This document shows positions 1-6,900 of a stretch of DNA of 9,754 nucleotides, piece after piece. The position numbers and the translations under genes were made by a program. Position 1 is the first letter of the stretch. Each line of letters starts with the position of its first letter. The DNA comes from RUG11462 sp051877275 (GTDB taxonomy: Bacteria > Bacillota > Clostridia > Oscillospirales > Acutalibacteraceae), in the NCBI GenBank assembly GCA_051877275.1, contig JBJEIS010000152.1, positions 1 to 9,754 on the forward strand, in the 5' to 3' direction. The notes under the pieces are model-generated. The model made no database searches. It was not told where the DNA came from and saw only the letters and a program-made list of their open reading frames with translations.

Positions 1-889
1 TATTGATATTACTAACATTAGCATTAGTCTTGTTTAATTGTGTTTTATCAGCTTTTTTATCTACATACTCTTTCAAATTGGTGCAGTCATAAGGATAGTA
101 AGAAACAACCTCGCCATCTTCAATACAAACTTTTGCAATTGCATATTTAAAGAAGTTGGTAGAATCAAGAACAAGAGCTTGTTCAGAAGTAGCAATAAAC
201 CAGTAGTCTTTGCTCGTCATATCTTTTACAAGATAAATAATATCAGTTGTCTTTGTCAAATCCAATGCACAAGAGCGTGTTTCTCTTGTTGTTTGATTAA
301 TAATATAGTCTATACTGAATTTATCATCAGAATAGTACATATTATAGACAATAGGAATATTCTGAAGTTTCCCAATCTCCGAAGTATGATACTCAATCAC
401 TTCACCCTGCTTATCAAGGCCCGACTTCATCTCGTCATACTTTTCGTTAACCTCTCTTAAAAGTCCGTAGGTAGTTTTTTTCGCTGACAAAATTGCTTCG
501 CGCTTGCTCCTAAAATAGATAAATGCAACATAAGTGCTGCCCTCAACCGAACTGTTTGTAGCTTCATCAAGCAGCTCTTCAACAAGATGAATTTCAACCT
601 GACCGCCCTCGCCGGTGATTTCAGTTCCGAGCAGAAAAGAAACAACCCTGTTTTCTTCATCAACAGTCATTTCGGCAGTTTCTTCCGTTGTAATAATCGG
701 TGTACCGCCGCCGAGCACAAATTCTAAAAAGTATCTTGCCGCGTCACTCCAAATCTCGCTAACATCAAAATCCAGCCTGCAAACTTTATTTTCGCCCTGC
801 ACACCGGCTAATTGAGGACGGCGAGAACCGTTACAGGTAACTTTTCCGTCCGCTGACACTTTGAATTTGATAACTCTTTCAATTGCCAT
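1..889 (-). CDS. Baseplate/tail-fibre protein, BppU-like N-terminus (3' end outside window)
   Basis: An open frame runs from ATG at 889 to the left edge without a stop, giving 296 residues of an incomplete protein. The start is supported by GAAAGGA nine bases upstream and by the 41-base gap after the previous gene. Residues 1-125 look like a compact beta-rich domain, with the motif GENKVCRLDF near residue 32 and ending in a YVAFIYF strand. This resembles the N-terminal domains of Firmicutes phage upper baseplate (BppU-like) and tail-fibre proteins. Residues 128-175 form a predicted coiled coil, and residues 270-296 (KEYVDKKADKTQ and onward) look like the trimeric coil typical of phage fibres. 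A distinct module lies between. The likely role is as a structural part of the tail tip that holds or forms the receptor-binding organelle. The family call rests on pattern resemblance, not on catalytic residues. A generic phage appendage protein is the main alternative. Confidence 0.7.
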   Translation of the reverse strand, partial: MAIERVIKFKVSADGKVTCNGSRRPQLAGVQGENKVCRLDFDVSEIWSDAARYFLEFVLGGGTPIITTEETAEMTVDEENRVVSFLLGTEITGEGGQVEIHLVEELLDEATNSSVEGSTYVAFIYFRSKREAILSAKKTTYGLLREVNEKYDEMKSGLDKQGEVIEYHTSEIGKLQNIPIVYNMYYSDDKFSIDYIINQTTRETRSCALDLTKTTDIIYLVKDMTSKDYWFIATSEQALVLDSTNFFKYAIAKVCIEDGEVVSYYPYDCTNLKEYVDKKADKTQLNKTNANVSNIN

Positions 890-898
890 AAAAATCAA

Positions 899-905
899 TC
901 CTTTC
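899..905 (-). promoter_or_regulatory. Ribosome binding site of the tail-protein gene
   Basis: The minus strand reads GAAAGGA, followed by nine bases and then ATG at 889. The AAAGGA core matches the 16S anti-Shine-Dalgarno and fixes this start. It follows directly after the intergenic hairpin, so the gene can be translated from the shared transcript. Confidence 0.75.
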
Positions 906-915
906 TTTTATATTT

Positions 916-947
916 AAAGCCGTAAGAGTTTTATCCCTTACGGCTTT
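916..947 (+). terminator. Intergenic hairpin; T-run on the plus strand
   Basis: Two perfect 11-base arms, 916-926 (aaagccgtaag) and 937-947 (cttacggcttt), enclose a 10-base loop. On the plus strand a run of seven T (945-951) starts in the stem and ends just beyond it, which suits an intrinsic terminator for rightward transcripts. For the leftward genes the hairpin is followed by AAATATAAAA rather than a U-run, so it should end their transcription poorly. It may instead be a processing or stability element. The stop codon of the giant gene (931-933) lies in the loop. Confidence 0.6.
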
Positions 948-3900
948 TTTTGTAATTCCAATAAGCAAGAATATCATCATCTGTATTTGATATAATGTAG
1001 TTTATGTTATTTTTTAAATACTCCTCTTTTTGAGCTGATGACAAGTCATTGAAATATACATCTTTTGTTCCGTCATTGTTTATATCAATTTTTCTACCAC
1101 TCGCAAGAACCCATAATTTAAGTCTGTTCTTTTGCCCATCTGAAGTATTTAATTGATTAATCAATTCAAGCTGTTTAGCTTTGCCGGCCTGTTCAGCATG
1201 TCCGGCAATATTAACTTCAAGTTCGCTTTTACCTGACTTTTTAGCTTTTGCTTTTTCTTTTTCGGCTTCTTTTTTCTTTTTGTTGTTATAATAATTTAAT
1301 TCAGTCTTAAATCTAATATAATTTTCAATATCAATAAAACCGCTTTCATCAAACTCGATACCTGTTTTATATCCTACATAGCTTGTATCGTCTTCAACTT
1401 CAAGACCTGCCGAAGCCTTAACAACCTGATCAATTACGGATTGTGCTTGTATTCGCTTATTTTGAGGATAAGAAATAACATTTACCTTTTCTTCAAGCTC
1501 CTTTCTGTATCCGGCGCTGTATTCTGATTTTTCTTTAGTAATAATATCTTCTTTGAGCATTTTCAGAATATCCGAATTATTTTTGTTAATATATGCTTTC
1601 TGCTCTTTAGCAGGCAGATCATCAAAATTAGTATCGGTTCTGCCGTCATTATCGGTATCAATCTTTTTACTGCCCATAATGTTAAGCGCTTGCATAAGTG
1701 TTTTAACGTCAGCCGATATATTGCTGTTTTCAATAGCATTATTTTTTTCCTCAGCAGAAACACTGCCGTCACCGTCGGTATCAGCAAATTCAGGCTTAAT
1801 AATGTTCATTGCCTTAATAAAATCAGCTGGTTTCATCATACCTGCTTTTTCATATTCTGCAATATCTGAATCAAAATTATTTGTCTGTGCAGCATAATAT
1901 TCAGCTAAATCATTGTATATCTCTGTTTTAGTTGTTTTAAGCTGCTTTACTTTTTGTTCATCTGATAGACTGTCGTTTTCAAGAATAGGTTCGTATGCTT
2001 CTTTAATTTGCTTGTTATACTCATCAAAAAACTTAATAAAATTATCAAGGCTGATTTTGTATTTTTTATCATCAACAGTAACTTCATCATTAAAGCTTTT
2101 TGATGAAAATATTTCGCTATCCTTTGTACTGTTATAAAGTTTAACAAGTCTTTTATCAACTTTTCCGGCAATGTTTAAATTAAAGTCGTTAAGCAAATCC
2201 CGGCGAAGTGCTTTATACTGTCCGGCATTCTTTTCATCCGAATCAGCATAAGAATTATATACGCTTGCTATACTCTTATACATACTGTACTGCGAATAAA
2301 CTGCGTAATCCTTACCAGCTGTATCTGGATTATGTTTTACCGCAGTATTTTTCCTCTTTTCAACTGAATCAAAATCATCATAAAAATTGTTTACAATGTC
2401 ATTGCTGTATGCGCTATCACTGATATAACTGTCAAATCCTAAAGCAAAATTCTTTTCATCTGCAGTTAAATCTTTTAACAAATCACCAATCATACCGGTA
2501 TTGCTTGTTATAATATGGTCTATTTTCATAGGTGAGAAATTAAAAATATTACCAAGCCACTTTGCAATTGCTGTTGTATGTTCATCGTATTGCGACCAAG
2601 GCTCCAAATTCTCATACTGCGATGGCACAATCGGGAAGCCCATATAATTTTGATTTGACATAGCCTCTGCTACCGAGCCAAAAAGAGTGGTATCGGATAG
2701 TATCTGTTCAGGAATACTGAAAATGCTGTTAATTTCAACAGGATTCGGAATACCTGCTGGTAAAAAAGTATCAAAAACATAGCTGCTGAAGTTTTTAAAA
2801 TTCTCGCAAAAATCGTGATTATCTGTTGTAAGTTCATAAATTATATTTTCAAACAAAGAATTTAAAAAAGCAGTATCTTTTGATTTTGGAATACTTATAA
2901 ATTTTCCATTTCCGACATAGAAATTATAAAAATTATTTCTTTTATATGCCGATAATTTTTCATATTCATCGTCATCGTCAAAAATCAGCCGATTCCAACC
3001 GAATATCAGCGCAGAGGAAATAACAGCCATTACCATGCTTTTTACAATAAACGACTTGTTTGTGTTTTTATCTGCCAAAGTAGTAACAACTTTTGAAACG
3101 CCCTGAACGCCTGCGTTAAAATATGAAAAAAACGGCTCAATTGTATTCGTCAAAGAACCTTTTCTCTTAAAGTTTACAGTTATTTCATCTGCTGCAAGTA
3201 TAGCTTTTCTTTTATTTCCCGTTTCTTTAAGAACTCTTTCATATTCTGCAAATCTCGGTCCTGCTTCAATTACATCGGATATTCCTTCTATAAGTTCAAT
3301 TAACTGCATTTTGTTTTTCAGAAATGTTCTGATTTTTCCTTCATCGGTTTTATACAGCTTGTTTAAAATATATGTTAAAGTCTTGGGATTTGAAATTATT
3401 GAACTGTAACCACCGCCGGCTGCCTGATACTCCATATATTTATCCGATTTAGTTATAGCATTTCCCATTGCAGTAACATAGTCTTTGACAAATACAGCAA
3501 AGTTCTTTTCTTTTGAATATTTGTATGCGGAATCAAAGTCTCTGAGCATATTTGAGCGCAAAGACCAAAATACATTTAATCCGGTTGTAGTTGCTTTCAT
3601 AACTCTTGAAGCACCGCTCATAAATTTTATAACTCCGTTAAGCTGCGGCTTATTCAGTCCGTTCAAAGCAATAAGTAATTCTTTGTCGTGAACCTGGAAA
3701 AATTTCTTTTCGCCGTTTTCCGAAACATATACAATATCTCTTCCTTGATTATCTTTTACAACCCATTCGGTAAGACTTGTTCCTAAAGCCTTATTTAAAG
3801 CTTCATCAATGTCAAAATAAAGATCGCTATTTATATTTTCAGCTTGTAATATTTCCATTACCTGAGCTTTAACAGGAAATGCGTCTATACTGTTTGGACT

Positions 3901-6900
3901 TCTGTCAGGTTCAACTTCTTCAAGCAAATAACCAAATCCGGAATTTTTTTGTACAAAATCAGCTATTTCACGCATTACAGTATTTCTTTCGGCACTTTTA
4001 ATATACTTCTCTGTATTAATCATAATGCTTTCAATCGGGCTGAGAATATCAAGCCCGCTTCCTTTAGCTCGTTTTATGCCTGTATTTTGATTTGAAATAC
4101 TTCCTTTTGCTTTAGAACTTATGTTTTTAACATCTCCAACATCTCGTTGAAAAGGAACATAACAAGGATAAGCTTGTTTAAGCTCTTTAACATCATCATA
4201 TGTCATTAATCCGCCTGCCACAAGCCATTGCTTTAAAAGTTCATTTTGATACTCGTATAGTTCTTCAGAAACCTGCTTATACATAGGATATTTTTTCTCG
4301 TATTTTTGAACTTCCTGTTTTAAATATTCAGCGTCGTTCAAAGTATCGTCGGCATAAACCCTCTTATCTTCGTTAATCCACTCAATTGCATGCTTTATTA
4401 CAAGATAATCAGAAAAATCAGAATCTGCTTTTCCGTCAGGCAAAGCAGAAAGTATATTTGCCATGCTCTTTTGCAAAATTTTATTTCCGTTTTTATCTCT
4501 TAAATACTTTCCATTATCATCGGTTTTATAAGCATAATTACCGTCAATACCTGTCATATAATCTCCTGTTATAGTGCTGTAAATTCTCATATCAGCTTGT
4601 TTTGCAGAATAATACTGCGAATAAGCATTTCCAAGCGGTTTTAAAGCAATTGCTTCATCTTGAATACGAGCTCGTATTTTATTAAAGCGAGTGCTTAAAT
4701 TTTCCGCTTTTTTATGTCTGCGTTCAGCTTCAGCTCTTGTTATAACCGCTGACTTTCTGCGTTCATTTCTTGTAGAAGCCATATAAGCATTTGTCATATC
4801 AGCGACTTTCTGCAGTTTTTTGAAATCATCATTATTTGCAGATTTAAGTGTTTTCTCAAATTCAACAAAGTAATTTGGAAAATTAACTTTTGCCCTTGTT
4901 TTATCAGTAGCATATTCTCTTAAAAACTCGGCAAAAGCCTCGTAAGGCTGTTCGGACTTTTTATACTGCTCAATCCACCCGGGAGATAATTCTTTTATTT
5001 TGCTTATTAATTCTTCAATGTTTTCAGCTTTTTCAGTAAAGTGATATTTGTTATCCAGATGATGACCGAGTGCTTCGTGTAAAACAGTCGGCAAAGCATT
5101 GGTAACTCTTGTTCGTGCAGTTTTTGCTTGTGTTTTATAAATCCCCAAAGCTCTGCCTTTGTATTTGCCTTTTGAAATCGGAATATTAAACTCTTCGCTT
5201 ATAGTTTTAACTATTTCAGTTATTGCCGGAGCTTCCTTATATTCCGAATTTTCATTTTTATAATCGGCAGTCCATTCTTCTGCAGAACTTTGATTTTTTA
5301 TAGATTTTTGAATGTTTTCGGAATTTTTTTCACCGTTCTTGACATTTTCATCAGAATTGAGTATACTATTATCAGAGGTAACTGTACCAACGGTCGTTTC
5401 GGACGTTAAAGACAGGGGATTACTTTTTGGTAATACATCTGTCGCGGTGGCAAGGTTGCCTTTTTTATTTTTGCCCGAATACATAGTTTGCACTGTCAAA
5501 TCCTTATGTTTATCAGATACATAAGTAACTACTGTTGTTTTCCCATTAATCGTCTTAAAAAATTTCAAGACGGGTTTACCTTGATATAACTTACTGTCAA
5601 GCATAATTTCATCAGGATATGAAATTATTTCCGGTATCATTTTAATATCATCAAATGTAATAGCTCTTTGTCCTCTTAATGATTCTTGTATTTCATTACC
5701 ATGAGAATTATTAAGAATTTTTTTGATTTCATATCCTTTTAGACTAATATTATAGTTTTTAATATTTGCTCCGGTTTTTTTCAAAACTATATTTGCCGTA
5801 TCATCAGATATAATTCCAAAATACATTTTTTTGTTAAGGTTTTTATTATTTAAAGCTTCATCAACAAAATCTTTTAATTGTTGCTCATTTTCATAAACAA
5901 CAATACTTTTACTATTCTTCCAATTTTCTATCTGATGTTCAGAATATTTTTTTAAAGCATTCTTTTCATTTTCCTTAACATTTTCAGAGTTTTTAGATAA
6001 AATATTATCAGAGGTAGTTGTACCGGAGTTCGCTTCGAGCGTATTGGCAGAGTCTTGTTCGTCTGCTACGTCGGAAAGACTGCTTTTTTTATTTTTGCCC
6101 GACTGTTTGGGTTGATTGTTTTTCTCACCAACTGAAAAAGCAGGGGAATTATTATCCTCTGCTTTTTTTATATCTATATCATTTTCTGAAACAGTATATA
6201 TTTGTCCGGGTGAAAGTGCAATAACCGAATAATCACCCTCATAATCATTTGAGTAAATAATACCGTCATAGCCCTTTGATTCAAGTATTTTTCTAAATTC
6301 AATACTTGCAGGTGAATTATATTTGCCATTATAAAATCCGTCTAAGTTTTCAAGATTTTTAATATCTCTTTCGGATATTATTCCTGTTTCTACTAATTTA
6401 TATGCTGCTGAAAAAACTCTCCAACTCATAGGATCATAATTAATAATTATGGGATTTTTAATATTTATATATACTTCCTTATATATACTTTCATTAACGG
6501 CACGCTCTCTTTCAATGTCTGCTTTTCTTTTTTCAGCAGCAGAATATGTACCGAAATGAAATCCTATATCGCCGTATTTAAAAGTCTTAAAGTTTTTATC
6601 GGTCCAATGATAAAGCGATAATAATTTACCGTCCTGCGTTTTAAAAACAGTATTCGAAAACTCTTTAATGACATTTTTGTCTAATATTCTACCGGCCGTA
6701 TCCTTACCGTTTAATGTTACTCGTGATAAATTTCCAATAGAACTTTTGCTAAATCGGCGGCTTTCTTGCCCCTGTTTTCTATTACGTCCTGCATGTTTTC
6801 TTTCATTATTTCCAAGCCAGTCTGACCGTTCGGTCTTGCTCTGTCGGCTGATTCCAAGCACATCAGTTGAACCTTGCAAGCCTCGAGAAATTTCTGCGGT

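Noticed and set aside
38..460. 140-codon open frame on the plus strand in the tail-protein gene
   Set aside because: Rich in Phe, Ile, Cys and Asn, as expected for antisense of a Lys/Glu/Asp-rich gene. The minus-strand frame is continuous with the well-supported start at 889.
457..663. 68-codon minus-strand frame inside the tail-protein gene
   Set aside because: It is out of frame within the tail gene, has skewed composition and no strong ribosome site, and the enclosing frame keeps normal codon use here, unlike at 6717-6992.
890..930. Promoter for the tail-protein gene in the intergenic gap
   Set aside because: Only 41 bases are available, they are filled by half the hairpin and the ribosome site, and no -35/-10 pair could be made out. 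Read-through from the giant gene is more likely.
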